This document shows, one piece after another, positions 10,568 through 22,629 of a stretch of 64,000 nt of DNA. The DNA is from Oxytricha trifallax (taxonomy: Eukaryota; Ciliophora; Spirotrichea; Sporadotrichida; Oxytrichidae): contig ARYC01000640.1 in assembly GCA_000711775.1 (NCBI GenBank), positions 1 through 64,000 of the forward strand, read 5' to 3'. The position numbers and the translations under genes are program-made. The notes under the pieces are model-generated. The model was not told the DNA's origin, searched no databases, and was given only the letters and a program-made list of their open reading frames with translations. How positions within the stretch are numbered: position 1 is the first letter of the stretch; each line of letters starts with the position of its first letter.

Positions 10568-13500
10568 TCATAAACTCATATAAGCAAAAAGATCTTATCT
10601 TGTGATAATACCTTCTATTTTGCAAGTTTTATCATTAATTACTGGAAGTTGTCTTAGTTACATTTGTCTAAACAAATTAAGCGCTTTAGGTAGTTTATCC
10701 TTGACTGTTACAGAATAGTATTTTATTTTTGAATAATAATTAATGTCTTTTTTTTTATAATTTAAAAGTTTCCAATTTGCAATATAAATAAATAGGGCTT
10801 CTCAATCATATAAGGCCGAAGATCTAGCAATTTGTCAGGATTGCTATTTGCTTTTTCTTCTACAATTTTAAAATTTTTGATCGTTGAAGTAAAGTCTTGA
10901 TTGAGATCCTACCATGCTATTTTATCATCTTAGAGTGGATAGCTCTTGAAATCTTTCAAATATATTAAAACATTCTAAATAACTATGCTGTAGAAATCGA
11001 AAAATTACTTTAATGCATAAATCTTCAAAGTCTGATTAATCAGGGTTAGTATCAGAATAATTTTATTCAAACTGTTAAATTAATTACTCTTACTATTCTT
11101 ATGATGGATTGGAAACGTTATGTAATGATTAATGATTCATAAGGAGTTGGTTCTTTTGGTCTGATGAGTCAACCTAATTTTAAGTTTCTGTTGAGCCTAC
11201 TCTTAAAGTTCTTCTTTGGGATTCTAAAGAGCCTGCACGATGGAAAGTTGAGTTCTTTTCTCTTTTAATTACTACACCATCACCAAACATAGGTACTTTG
11301 TCATCAGTAGGGTAGTATAGTTATATTTATAAAGAAAGTATTTTTAATTGAGAAAAAGTATGCATATTATACCAAGCCATTTTCTAGATTAAAGTGATGA
11401 GCACATCTCTTTCGACCAATCCGATAAGTCTATCTTTTCTATCAAGAACAGGGAATCCATTATGTGTAGTCATTTCAAGTTGATAGTATACATCTCTCAC
11501 TGTAGTCACAAACTTAAAACATATAGGGGGTGCTGTCATGGCTTATCTGGCCAACAATCTCCTATTCTCCTTTGGCAAGTCTTTAGTCAATAACGGAATA
11601 TTTTTGGATCTGAGTGCACTCAAGTAAATTGATTTGTTAATTAACAGGGCACCAGTGCCATAGGACATAAACAGAGTAAAGATTATAGGTAGGAAAAGCT
11701 CTACACTTGATGTTGTCTCAAGCATGATAACTGCCAAAGAGTAAGTCATTCTAGTAGATCCAGATAAAACTGCAGTAGCTCCTAAAATAGCGAAGATTCC
11801 AGAATAAATACCCTCTGTGTCATCAGGTTTAAGGATAACCTTAAAACCCATTGCTTGATGTAAATGGCTGTAAATATGCCCCAGTGAGCATCCTATCAAA
11901 ATGCAAGGAATAAAAATACCAATAGGGACTGCTGTACCAGAAGTGACACAAACAAATGCATACCAAACACAGCAAAAGATAATTACGTTTTGTAACAGGA
12001 TTTCTCTTAACTTTGAAGCCATGAGATTCTTGATAATATTTGATTGAGTATCGAAAAGTAAAGTAGCAAGTCTATCGAATCTACCATCCGGGCATAAGAA
12101 TTATCTTGTTTGAGGCCCTTTTGCTTCTTCTCCTAATTTAAAACTTATATCCCTATACAATTGTAATTAATAAAACATAAATAAAGCTCAAATAAATCTT
12201 GGATTGATAAATACTCCAATAATTAGTCAATTTTATTGATATAAGTATCATTATTTATAAAAATATTTCAAGTAGTAAAGAAGAAAACATTATATTTTAA
12301 AGGTAAAATAAATTTTCTAAGGATTCAAAATTTGAATGGAATATTTTTTCATTTTAAAATACCATTGATACTAATTAAATAAAAATTAATGAGCTAAAAT
12401 TTGTTTTAGAGAAATTTTGTTTGAAAAAAATTGGGTGTAAATATCATATCGAAGTGTTAAGGTTCTGAGGTATCTTTTGCGCAAATTAAATCATTTGTGT
12501 CAGAGTCATCATGAGAAGCATATCTGACATAAACTTTTATTATTAAAAAGTATTCATTCTTTATTGTAAATTTAATTTAAGCAGAGACATACATAACAGT
12601 GGCTGTAAGAAAAACCAGTGCAAGAGTCTCTGCAATTTTCATCCATTTTAACTTTAAATACTTCTTCCTGAGATGATTCACTTTGTTGTTAAAATAAAGT
12701 TAGGAATAAACAATTAAATTCATAAAATTATAATGAGGATGAAGAATGCTCCCATAAGTCCTCCAAAGAATCCTAAAATAATAGCTGCTATTAAACTGTC
12801 CATTGTAGGAGCTGGATAGTTAGTCTCTCCTAACTTCACAATATCTGAATTTGAAACAGTAATAAACTTTGTTAATCAAAGTTAATTAGTTATAAGTTGA
12901 TCAAATTTAATATAGGTCTTACACCATCAAAAAGCTGTTTAAAAATACTCAAGACGAATGTGCTAATTGTAGAAGCGAAGAAGACTTTCCAAGTAAGCGA
13001 AAATGACCAGAAGGTATTAGGTTTAGAAATCTCATAAGCAAAGAGTGAACCTCCAATAGGAGCTCCAAATGCACAACTAACTCCGGCTGCTGTCCCTACT
13101 GCCATAAGTTTTCTCTTTTCAAAGTCATTTCTAAAGTATTGAGTAAACCCAATTGGTAAATATGCTGATGCCTCACCTACGATAGCTCCGATATGAACTA
13201 ATGGGCCCTCCTTACCTCCGCATAACCCACCAGCCACAGCTAAGGAAACTCCAAAGAATTTAACAACCAATGCTTTTAAGCTTATGTAATCAGGGTATAC
13301 CACACCATTCATAATACCCATAGCTTCAGCCACTCCTGACCCTATTGCAGTAGGAGCAATATACAAGGAAGCTGCAGTAGCAGCGGTAAGATACAGAAAA
13401 CTGAAAACAATCATAACGAACCACCCTAATCCTGCGTTGGTTTATGCAGTTTTCTAAGTAGTATCCCATCTTAAGTTTACTAAGAAATTTACTAGAATAT

Positions 13501-13693
13501 CCATAAGGAATGAAATAGAGCCCATGATTACTCCAATCACTAAACATAAAATCCACAGATATGCTTGAACCTTATTTCCTGTGGGTCTCTTTCCATATAG
13601 GTTACCCTGAACCCTTTAGATATCAAGGGAGCTTTTCTTTTTGAATTCCTGATCTTGCCTTGGGTAAAGCCTAAAACTTTTGTCTGGTCTCAT
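10568..13693 (-). CDS. CLC-type chloride channel/transporter with CBS domains
   Basis: The ATG at 13693-13691 gives MRPDKSFRLYPRQ. CLC core motifs are GSGVAEAMG (about residue 117), GKEGPLVHIG with the gating Glu (about residue 157), TSGTAVPIGIFIPC, LSGSTRMTYSLAVIMLETT and LINKSIYL. Both cytoplasmic CBS repeats are visible: NGFPVLDRKDRLIGLVERD near 11400-11460 and LPVINDKTCKIEGIITR near 10600-10640. The frame ends FAYMSL and TGA at 10568-10570. AT-rich interruptions occur at about 12840-12910, 12690-12730, 12130-12480 and 10700-11380; they are introns or IESs. Closely related to the copy at 8059-10259, so a tandem duplication. It is the more complete of the two. Confidence 0.85.
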
Positions 13694-14018
13694 TAAAAAT
13701 AATAATATATATCCAAATCAATTATGTTAAAACATTAATGACAATTCCCAATTATACATATACAGTGCAACATAAATAATTAAACATAGTTTTGGTTGAT
13801 TAATTTTAGAGAAAGTTAATAATTAAAAAGTAAGGCTTGGTTTTTTTGCCCGCAACAAAAGTAATGTCGCTAAAGCAATCATAGATATAGTTGTGTAGGT
13901 AGGTTTGATTAATATATTCCCGCAATTAGATATTGTGAGAGTTTTATAAAACATAGCTGAATACTACTATAGTTTGAATAGATTGTCTAACTGTTCAATC
14001 TTTAGTCTCAGTAATTCT
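13694..14018. other. AT-rich spacer
   Basis: No coding signal seen. It lies between the start of the downstream CLC gene and the end of the GYF gene, both on the minus strand. Confidence 0.55.
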
Positions 14019-15907
14019 TCATTGATAGCTCATTTGCAAATTTTACTGAATCTGTTATGGATTTTGTAAATGTTGTTAAGGACTTCCGTTTTATGGTAGA
14101 GTCTACTATCCTTAAGCATACATCTGCGCGTTCAATTGGGCTTGCATGAAGTTACCTGGTCTAAAAATAATTATAAAAGCTATATTTTAAAAACTAATAG
14201 GAATCTTTATTTACTTTGGATATAGGATTCAAATTTAAAATTTCTCTTTAAAAACAATTAAAAGGTATATTGTTAAGGGAGCCCATTAAAGGGTTCATAC
14301 CTTATCCCAGTTAAAGTTAATTTCCTCCATAGAGCATGGGATCGAGCATTCTTTACTGAACATCTAAATTACCAAATTGCTGTAAATCTTAAGGTACAAA
14401 GCCTTGACCCAATTAACCAGATCCAAGAGGATTCATAAGTGGATTCAAGAATTGCTATTACTATAATGGGACTCCAGACATCAGGGGCTGTTATCCTGGA
14501 AGTAAGTTTTGTATTAAGCCAGTAGGATTAAGGAGCCCCATTGAATTTGAGAGACTTATCTACTTGTAGCTTCTAAGAGGAAGGAACATACTGTTTTCTC
14601 CATAAGCTATTTCTAAATCGTCTGAGAAGTATCCGAGATCGTACCATGTTGCCATTTGTTATTATGTGAATGGACCTCTCACATTTCCTGAAGGATCCTT
14701 GTAGAACCATTTACTCTCAAGTTGCTAGTTGGGAGTTCTAGACATTAAGAAATTCACTCCTTCAGAAAATGGATTCTGGATTAAAGCTGCCTATTGAGCA
14801 ACTCCTAGCTACAAGTCTTAATGTGCACCTGGCTACTAAAACATGCTCATAGGATCCATTTGCATCATAGGTTAACCTGCGATATTTTAGGTTTAGAGCT
14901 GCTACTATTAAAATCTCATCATATCCGCATTAATCTATTGGTTAAAATTTTACTGCTAGTTAATGAATTACTGATTAATACTGTTATTTTGTATAGGAGG
15001 AGAGCCACCTCCGTTATTAATTAATTGTTAAGCTGCAATCTGATCTTACATCAACATCTGCTAAAATGCTGCTTAATTAGGATCTATTCTTCCAAACTAG
15101 TCAGCTGGGTTCATTTTAGAAATCAAATTTTGATAGAACATGGCTTCTTGATCATTTTGATTCATTTAGGCATTCAAAGATTGATTTGGGCTCATGACAT
15201 TTTATGACTATTATTAAATTGTTTACTGCGGAATTGATTGTTCTTTAGGCTTAATACTTATAATGGCTTCATCCTAATCTTGCAAGTTTTATGCCTGTAG
15301 AGATGAGTGATTAGATTAGTTATTATACTCAAATAAAATGATCTCAACTTTATTTAATAATAGGTGGTGAAGATTTCTGAGATGCCACTTTAGTACTGAC
15401 TTAAGCAGGTTTTGCTAAATTACTTGGAACAGGAGCCTTGATTTCATCAATGTCTATGTCATTCCATTCTGGGTCTTCTTCATCGTCATCTTCTTCTGGC
15501 TCTGGTTCCTTCTTTAAGAACTCGTTGGTCTCAACTTCATCTAAATCCATGGTATCACAATTGAGGAAGAAATCAATGCTTGTGGTTTTGACTACCCTTC
15601 CTCTTTATAGCAGAAAATAAAATGGCTTATATTGGCATTTAATGGAATGTCAATTCTTTTATATTTCACTACTTTTATTTGTAACCTTTCCTCTGTCTTG
15701 ATTCTTCAATCTATTAGCTTCCTTTTGCTTATCGTCCTCAGACATTTGCTGGTATCTCTACATGTCAATTTCACCTAGTTCATTCATGCTCAAATGAGAC
15801 AAATCTCTTTCAATGATACGCCCTAAATCAAACTTCTTCTGCTTGAAATCCTCGTCCCAAATCTCATCTTAACCATATCTCACTCCTCCTGCACCATGAC
15901 CGTGCAT
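14019..15907 (-). CDS. GYF-domain protein, Q-rich (GIGYF/SMY2-like)
   Basis: The ATG at 15907-15905 starts MHGHGAGGVRYGQDEIWDED. Three pieces join through pointer repeats: AGAGGAA at 15694-15688/15604-15598 and ATAAA at 15353-15349/15292-15288. This gives a continuous frame with an acidic stretch (EPEPEEDDDEEDPEWND), a long Q/N/M-rich region, then a GYF domain near 14560-14720: KWFYKDPSGNVRGPF, QQMATWYDLGYF, and a final PLRSY. GYF domains bind proline-rich ligands and often act in mRNA repression or trafficking. A Q-rich tail follows, with another probable IES at about 14165-14260, ending MSYQ and TGA at 14019-14021. Dozens of TAA/TAG codons fall in Q-runs. N-terminal completeness is likely but not certain. 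Confidence 0.8.
15288..15353 (-). other. IES with pointer ATAAA
   Basis: ATAAA (minus strand) at 15353-15349 and 15292-15288 flanks about 61 bp that contains an in-frame TGA. Removal joins SSPPIIK to QNLQDQDEA in frame in the GYF gene. Confidence 0.7.
15598..15694 (-). other. IES with pointer AGAGGAA
   Basis: On the minus strand AGAGGAA occurs at 15694-15688 and 15604-15598. Dropping one copy and the DNA between joins QDRG to RVVKTTSIDFF in frame in the GYF gene. Without removal the frame runs into AT-rich nonsense. Length about 90 bp. Confidence 0.8.
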
Positions 15908-15996
15908 AGATTATATTAAAAATGAAATTGATGATTTTCTTTCAGAGAATTCTTGAGATTTTTTTTAAAGAATTTAACTCGTTATCAAACAAATTT

Positions 15997-17476
15997 TCAA
16001 TTAAAATAAACTTATTTGATAGATGGAGGAGGTCTCAAAGGATCTTAATGTCTTAAATTTTTGAATCCTGCATTGCTGCCCATATTTTCCTCTTCTCTAG
16101 TTTTAGTATTGTCGGCATAGTTTTGCTTGAATGGACTCAATTTATGGTTTTTGCTATCTTGCAACCCGTCTCTATTAATGAATATAAAAAGACAATCATA
16201 TTAAGCAAATAAACTTTAAACTCTAGAGTATATTTTATGAGCAATATTATAATTATTGTGGCCATAACCTGTCTATTGCTGTTGAGCACCTGATGCTCTA
16301 GAGCTGCTCTTGTTTTGTGCGTTGGTATTTGGGTAATTACCGTTACGATGAGAATCTCTGTTGGCTCCCTGACCATAACCTCCGTGACCACCCACTGGAT
16401 TAATTTAACTTATGATTTGATATAACATACGAACATAAACATAGATTGGGTTAATATAAAGAAATAATTTAAGAATCCAATATAAACAATAGATTATGCT
16501 ATGTTGCCTGGCAATAATTCATGTCTAGATCCAAATTAGTATCATTTTAAGCTTCTGGCTCTATTGCTTAACTTGAAATAACTGGCTTAATGCTACTCAA
16601 ACCCTTGTACTTCTATTAAACAATTGACAAATCCGTGGAAAATCCATTGGCTCCCAGCAAAAATGTTTATCTATACACCTGGAGGAGTGTGTTTTTACTC
16701 AAGCGCTTTCTTGATTATTTTTGATTTGATGGCTATTGAAGTTGGTTTTCCTAGTTTTGCTAATGTTTTTCAGATTTTATCTCTGCATATAATATCATTG
16801 CAATAATTCTTGATAAATGTGCTGAGATTAATCTTTCAAACAAAATTATATATATCTATGCACTTGCTTAGTAAGATTTTTGCTGCTTTTACTACTGCTC
16901 ATTCGGTTTTTTCTGTAAATTAGGCTGTGGCTGTCCACTTTTCTACAAATTTGTATTTTCACTTTGAGTTTTCTTTACATACTACTGTTGCTACTATTAA
17001 TACTACTGCTACAATTGTTTCTCGTTTGATGGCTAATGTCCTCCTGACATCTAACTGGAGTTTTATTTCTCTACAAAAACGATTGAAATCGTATCAAAAT
17101 ACTTACTTTTCGTGTTACTAGTACTCGAATTGAGATTGCTCTCATTAGTTGCGGAAGTATTCCCCTGCGTAGATGGTCCTGGGTTATTTGGGTAGTAGGA
17201 TTGCTGGTAGTAGCCAGAGCCACTGGAAGTGTGATGTGATTGTCCTCCCTAATATCCTCCCTGCTTATCAGTGGTGTGAGCTGCGTTCTTGTACGTGTGA
17301 TTAGGCTGCTTATTCTAGGAATTTCCGCTGCTACTGCCCCCACTGCTGCTGTGGTTGTTGTTCTTGCTGTTTGAACTGCCGTGGTTCGAATTTGAATACT
17401 AGTTGCTACTGCTATGGGCGTGCTTGGAATTCGAATGTGGTTGTTGTTGCTAATGTGTTGCACCTGACTACATCAT
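15997..17476 (-). CDS. Q/N/S/G-rich low-complexity protein
   Basis: The ATG at 17476-17474 starts MMQSGATHQQQQPHSNSKH, followed by Ser/Asn/Gly/Tyr-rich sequence (GGYQGGQSHH, GSGYYQQSYYPNN). A GTAAG donor follows SNTK at about 17105. A second open block (about 17080-16500) is Q-rich (QQYQQQQQYVKKTQSEN) with a more ordered piece (NGFSTDLSIVQQKYKGLSS, EPEAQNDTNLDLDMN). The third block (about 16400-16020) has GGHGGYGQGANRD and ends DPLRPPPSIK before TGA at 15997-15999. Composition is prion-like, as in RNA-granule proteins, and the neighbouring gene encodes a GYF protein. No catalytic domain. Intron and IES borders are approximate. Confidence 0.6.
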
Positions 17477-17993
17477 TTTTATTAATGCTTCAAACTAACT
17501 CTCACTTTTACTAATATTTTATTATTATCATTCATAAAGCAACGAAAAAGACAAACTATTTTTAATTTAGAAAATAATGGGTGTAAGCTTATAATAATTT
17601 ATTATTTATATATTTAAAATTAAGAAATAACTATAATTAAACTTAATCTTTATTAAATATTAATTGCATTTACAAATCCTAGATTTTCTATTTGATTATT
17701 ATACAACAATAATATTTATAAGAATACTATAATATTCTTGAGTCTGATTTTTCTAATCAATGAAATTGATGTTCTAATTACATATATATTTCAATAGTTT
17801 GATTATAATATTAATTATATATTCCAATAAAAAAAGGAAGATTTATGGGGGTGACAATTGTGTGATATAATATATTCAATTACAATCATGTGATAACTTT
17901 TTATTTATGAAAAACAAAAATATTTATATATAAAAGTGGCCACAAATTAGATACTACTTAGAAAAGTCAATTTTCATCTAAAACCTTTAAAAA
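17477..17993. other. AT-rich divergent intergenic region
   Basis: About 500 bp of A/T-rich sequence with no open frame of interest. It lies between divergently transcribed genes (Q/N-rich protein on minus, MAPEG on plus), so it should hold both promoters. No specific motif is recognised. Confidence 0.55.
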
Positions 17994-18826
17994 ATGAGTG
18001 AAATATTAACTTAAGTACTAAACTTAAATGAAGCAGCTACTACTGTTTAAGATGTTTCTCAAGAACAAAAATACTTATTTTATTTAACTTTTTACTAATT
18101 TAAAGATAATTGAAAATAGGCGATTAATAAATACGAAATGGTATTAATTAATCTATAAATACTTCGCATATACAATGATGATGTTGACATTAATCGGTTT
18201 AGAGTGCTTTATGATGATGCCACTAATCGTAGGAAAAGCTCGCAGAAAGACTTTCACAGCTTCTTTTATGGATTAATTCATGGAAAACCATAGAAGAGAA
18301 CTATCTTAATTTTTTATTCAAAATCTCCCCAAGTTTAATGTTGAACTTATCTTAAAATACTTATAAATAATCTTCAACTGATGAAGGAATCAATGAACCA
18401 ATTCTTCCACCAGTAGGCGGCTACCCAGATGCAGGTAGTGGAAGATTTTCAGAAAAATTAGCCTACAAGGACTGGTACGAATTCAACAATGCTCAGAGAG
18501 TACACTTGAACTTTATCGAGCAACTCCCCTTGATTTTGACTTTGATTCTTATAGTCGCCATGAAAGATTCACTCGCTTCCCTCATTATCTCAATTGTGTA
18601 CTTTGTAGCAAGATTAACATACACTGTCGGCTATCTAATTGGTGGACCAAACTATAGAGCAGTTGGTGCTCTGACTATTCTCGCTTTGCTAGTTATTTCA
18701 TTTGGATATGGATTCTACGCCAGTGCTGAAATGATCAAGTTCTTGAATTATACAGTGGTTTCTTCAACTACTAACAGTGCTTCAACAACCACAGATGCTT
18801 CAGCTGCTACTCCTGCAACAGAGTGA
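17994..18826 (+). CDS. MAPEG-family membrane protein (microsomal GST-like)
   Basis: The ATG at 17994 starts MSEILTQVLNLNEAATTVQD. After one or two AT-rich interruptions (about 18070-18180 and 18305-18375) the frame resumes with MMMPLIVGKARRKTF and then a MAPEG-type block: EFNNAQRVHLNFIEQLP, followed by hydrophobic helices (LILTLILIVAMKDSLASLII, ARLTYTVGYLIGGPNYRAVG, TILALLVISFGYGFY). The NAQRxHxNxxE-type motif and Tyr/Gly-rich loop are typical of membrane-associated glutathione and eicosanoid metabolism enzymes. A Ser/Thr/Ala-rich tail ends at TGA 18824-18826. Four membrane spans are expected, in ER-type membranes. The family call is good; substrate unknown. Confidence 0.75.
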
Positions 18827-19086
18827 AGCAAAATAGATCATTAACAATAAGATTAATATAGACTCACGAATTGACGTGGCTAGATTGACAGACGAATCTA
18901 TTCGAACAATAATATCCTTTTAATTATCTATTGCTTAAATCTATTGATAAATTAGCTTTACGGATGCTCAATTATTTATAATTTTAACATGAAAATTGCA
19001 ATTAAACTTGAAAATATCTCTCAAATTTGCACTCCTCTCTAAACCACAGTATATTCCAAATTTGATATCAATTCAGACAATTTCAC

Positions 19087-20502
19087 TCACTTGTTACCAA
19101 TAAGCTGTTTCTTAATAAACTCATTCATCATATCCTGAGCAGACATCTGATTAGGTCCACCAGCTCCTCCTGCCTTGTTCTTCTTTTTCTTCTTTTTAGT
19201 TGCATCATCTGTTTTTGCATCTCCACCAGTAGTTTTGGTAGTTGCTGACTTGGCTTCTTAGAGTTTCTTCTCCTCCTTTTTCTTCTGCTTTTCCTCCTTC
19301 TTCTTACGTTTCTCCTCAAACACCTTCCTTTCCTCTTCTGTCATTTCCTCAAGGCTCTTGTTATCGAATTAAATTAGAAGAAAAGATTATATTAAATAAT
19401 TTGAGACTCTTCTTCTTTTTGCTGAAGAACTTGACGACAGTCTGATTCAGCAGGGAATCACAGAACAAGCAGCCAGTGTGCTCTGATCGCTTTCCAGGGA
19501 AAGGTGAGTCTTTCATGTATGTAGCAGAAACTTAATAAGAATCACACTCCTCGCATTTCACCAATATAAATCATTAATAAATAAAAGCATTTAGTATCTT
19601 CTTTGACTACACGGGCTGCTCCAGAAAGGACACCAACTCTAAAAGTGCAAGAGTCGCATTTCAAGCCCCACCCCTTTGAATTGTGATATTGAATGTTCAA
19701 ATAGCCTGTGAAGCATCTGATGCAGAAATTAATTGCTGTTCTCTTTGACTCATCACTATATTATTGATATAAACTTTACAACGATAGTCTTATATGTATG
19801 TATATATTATGGCCTAAATACTTAAAATAGTATAGTTTTTTATGAAAACTATTTAATATAATATAAAATCTTACTCTAGTTGGATTTGATTTGTGAGCAT
19901 AAGTTCCTTGCCAAGTCTTCCCTGCTGATGTCTAAGCATCATACTTAATATCTTTTCCATGCTGCTTATGTTGGCTCTGAAAAACTCAAATTTCTTTCTA
20001 AAACATGTAAGCACATGGGCTAAGATCTTTGCAAAATCTGCTTTCCCCTTAGCGATAAGTTAATTATAAATTAAGCAATAAACTAAGTTTTACTTGGATA
20101 ACTATTTTAAAAATATTTGTATATATTAGAATAAAATAAGATTAATTAAGTTCACAACTCTTTTCAATGTTTTATCTTATGGAAGGTAAAACAAGTTCAG
20201 GGTCAATTTAACAATAACCCTTAACCAAAGCAGAACCTAATTTACGTAAATTATTAATTACTAAAATTAGAATTGGAAAATATTAATAAATCATTAAATG
20301 GAGTTGGTACCAATTATCTGCCTGGGTCGAGCACTGTAACAAACTTCCTCTCGATGATGTTGTTGATGTGTGTGGGGATTGAAGCATCAGTACCAATTCC
20401 ATTCTTTTCCATTCTAGAGATCAATTTGGCTTCAGTTAAGTACCCGGGTGCTTAAGTCTATAATCAAAAATGAATAATCAAACTTAAATTTAAGATAGCT
20501 TA
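19087..20502 (-). CDS. TOP3B: TOP3-beta-like topoisomerase, inverted 3' segments
   Basis: This is the distal part of the scrambled TOP3 gene whose 5' part lies at 27279-34601 on the other strand. From the pointer at 20502-20492 it begins with the 3' part of an intron (to 20458), then [38 protein letters not shown] and [11 protein letters not shown], the conserved end of the type IA topoisomerase fold. After IES removal come [31 protein letters not shown] and C-terminal zinc-ribbon-like Cys pairs (CIRC, CDSC, CEEC, CLFC). A Lys/Glu-rich tail ends QLIGNK and TGA at 19087-19089. It cannot be expressed without joining to the other locus. Confidence 0.85.
19355..19411 (-). other. IES with pointer AAGAG
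   Basis: AAGAG (minus) at 19411-19407 and 19359-19355 flanks about 52 bp of AT-rich DNA. Removal joins FSKKKK to SLEEMTEEE in the TOP3 tail in frame. Confidence 0.75.
19553..19592 (-). other. IES with pointer AAATGC
   Basis: AAATGC (minus) at 19592-19587 and 19558-19553 bounds 34 bp. Removal joins VKEDTK to CEECDS in frame and restores a Cys pair of the TOP3 zinc-ribbon-like region. Confidence 0.8.
20056..20152 (-). other. IES with pointer AACTTA
   Basis: AACTTA (minus) at 20152-20147 and 20061-20056 flanks 91 bp. Removal joins QNIEKSCEL to [10 protein letters not shown], the spacing expected in the TOP3 family. Confidence 0.8.
20247..20291 (-). other. IES with pointer ATTTA
   Basis: ATTTA (minus) at 20291-20287 and 20251-20247 bounds a 40-bp AT-rich insert. 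Removal joins LVPTPFND to [12 protein letters not shown] in frame. Confidence 0.8.
20492..20502 (-). other. inverted MDS pointer (TOP3, distal copy)
   Basis: Minus-strand TAAGCTATCTT, identical to plus-strand 34591-34601. Flanking bases differ on both sides, so the match is exactly 11 bp. It marks the inverted junction between the two TOP3 blocks. Confidence 0.8.
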
Positions 20503-20617
20503 TCACAGTCAAAACCCCAAAACCCCTTAATGAGGTTTATAAGTGCTTTGATTTGTAGGGAATTTGTTTAGGGTTGGGGTTATTAATAAGTTTTAATGTG
20601 AAATGTATTTAATTTAA

Positions 20618-21883
20618 TCACTCAAAATGCACTTTTGGATCATGTGAGAGAGGTCTGAAGTTTATCTTACTTAACCACAACTCTATCTGCTCTATTGATA
20701 TGTCTGATTTTTAGTTTGGTTTTATTATTATTGATTCTGCCATATGTTTTATTGATTGAGATACTCTGGTTTTGTCTATAAACTACTTGATTCTTTACTT
20801 AACATCTTTCTCGCACCTTGTAGAGTAGTAATCGTTGCGAGACATATCGCACTCTATTATTATTGTTGCTAAAGCCCACACATTCAACTAAAAGTCACCA
20901 TCTCTCCAGTCTTCTCTTTCTGGATAATAGCCTTGAGTTCCCATTACAGTTCCAAGCCTTGAGACTTCCACTCTTTAGGCTCTTTTGAAATCGATTATTG
21001 CTACTCTTACTGGAGAAAAGTTTATCATAATATTTTCTGGCTTTAAATCTCTGTGAACAAACCCTAACTTGTGAAGCTCTTTAATGCCTTGTATGGTCTG
21101 AGTTGCTATTTATCCAAGTTATTTATGATTCCTTTGATCTGTTATGAAATCTCTTAGAGTCATTTCATAGAGTGGGAGTCTGAAAGCAACATGATCCTTG
21201 GCAAGGAGAACAGCATCTAGCTTGATTAAGTAACTACACTCTTTAAACTTTGCTTGAGTGAGTACTTGATACTCATTTGTAAACTCCATCTAATATTTAT
21301 CATCACTTAAGAGATAGTTGAAGGGATACACCTTGTATGCGTATTGATGATCATTGATAACTTTCTTATCAAAGGAGTCTTCTAATATTAGGTAGCTTTA
21401 AAGAGAAGTATCTAGGTCAATTTAAGCAAGAACCGGTATTTTCTTGTATTGAATCTTGATCTTAATTCTTGTTATTTCAGAGGTCAGTTGGTTGCGTGCC
21501 TTCCTAACGTACTCTAACTCTCTTGCTTATTCAGGCACAACGACCTTAGAATATTCCCTCGCTTTTCTTTTGTTGAGAAGCTTCAGCTCAACTTCATGAT
21601 TCTCAACTTCTATATCTTTCTTGTGAGCTTTTAATAGATGCTTCTTCAAGTCTCTTGTATGAGAGTATTGCTTATGGCACTCAAAGCAGTCATACTTTCC
21701 ATCTATTTTATCATACTTTAAGTATACAGTTGGGTTGGCTTCTCAATGCTCTTTCATATGTCTATACCAACTAGATTTATGAGCGAAGTCTCTCTCACAT
21801 AGCTCACAAAAATAAACTTCAGCTTCTTCAGTTTGTATAGGAATTTCATTAATACCTTTCTCCCCTCTCTGTCTCCCACACAT
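20618..21883 (-). CDS. TBE zinc-finger/kinase protein (57-kDa type), with a nonsense codon
   Basis: The ATG at 21883-21881 starts MCGRQRGEKGINEIP. Two C2H2 zinc fingers follow (YFCELCERDFAHK...YRHMKEH and YDCFECHKQYSHT...KKHLLKAH), then a kinase-like domain with GFVHRDLKPENIMINF. Where protein kinases have DFG this has DFK. The frame ends DPKVHFE and TGA at 20618-20620. An in-frame TGA directly after the first finger (KEH, then TGA, then EAN), where copy b has Arg, would truncate the product. The role in TBE mobility is not established; zinc fingers suggest DNA binding. Confidence 0.8.
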
Positions 21884-22629
21884 TTGTTTGCCATTTATTT
21901 TCTATTATTAATATCTATTTTAATAACAGAGACCTCAAGTGATAGCTCAGGTAGTTCCTTATGAGAGTTCATCTCACAGTTATCACATTTTTTATTGCTG
22001 CCAAAGGTAAGTCTCATTTAGTTTTATGGAAGTGCTGTTGTTTTTCTTAAAATGTTAGCGCTCAAATTTAAATTTGAATTTAAAATTATAAAACTGCCTC
22101 TATAACTGAGAGCTTATATGAGAGTTTTCCAAGCCTACAAGTTTCAAGAGAAGTTTTAAGAGTATTATAGAAGATATATGAGTGTTAAGAGACAACCCAG
22201 CTCTAAATATAGGTGAGAAAGTAACCATTTTAACTTTCAATAATAAGTTGATTATAGCACGTACCAATTTAGGAGGTGCTCCTAATTAAGTACGTACTGT
22301 TTTAGGAGGTATTTTGTCATTTTATGAATAAAATTAGGGTGCTCCTAATTAAGTACTAGCATTAATTAAAGCTCCTAATTAAGAACTAGCATTTCAGGAG
22401 CTGCTCCTAATTGAGTACGTACCAATTTAAATTAAAAATATGGAACTATAACAATAGAAGTTGATATCAATCTCTCAAGTTTGAAACCAGTTCTCAAAAC
22501 CTTCTCCATATCCAACTTAGAGGTTGACCTCCTATAGGATGCCCATATTTAATAGTAAGTTTTACAGAGGTATATAATTGAAATCAATAAACTTAAATTT
22601 TAATATCATTTCTTAGATCTGTAAACAAG

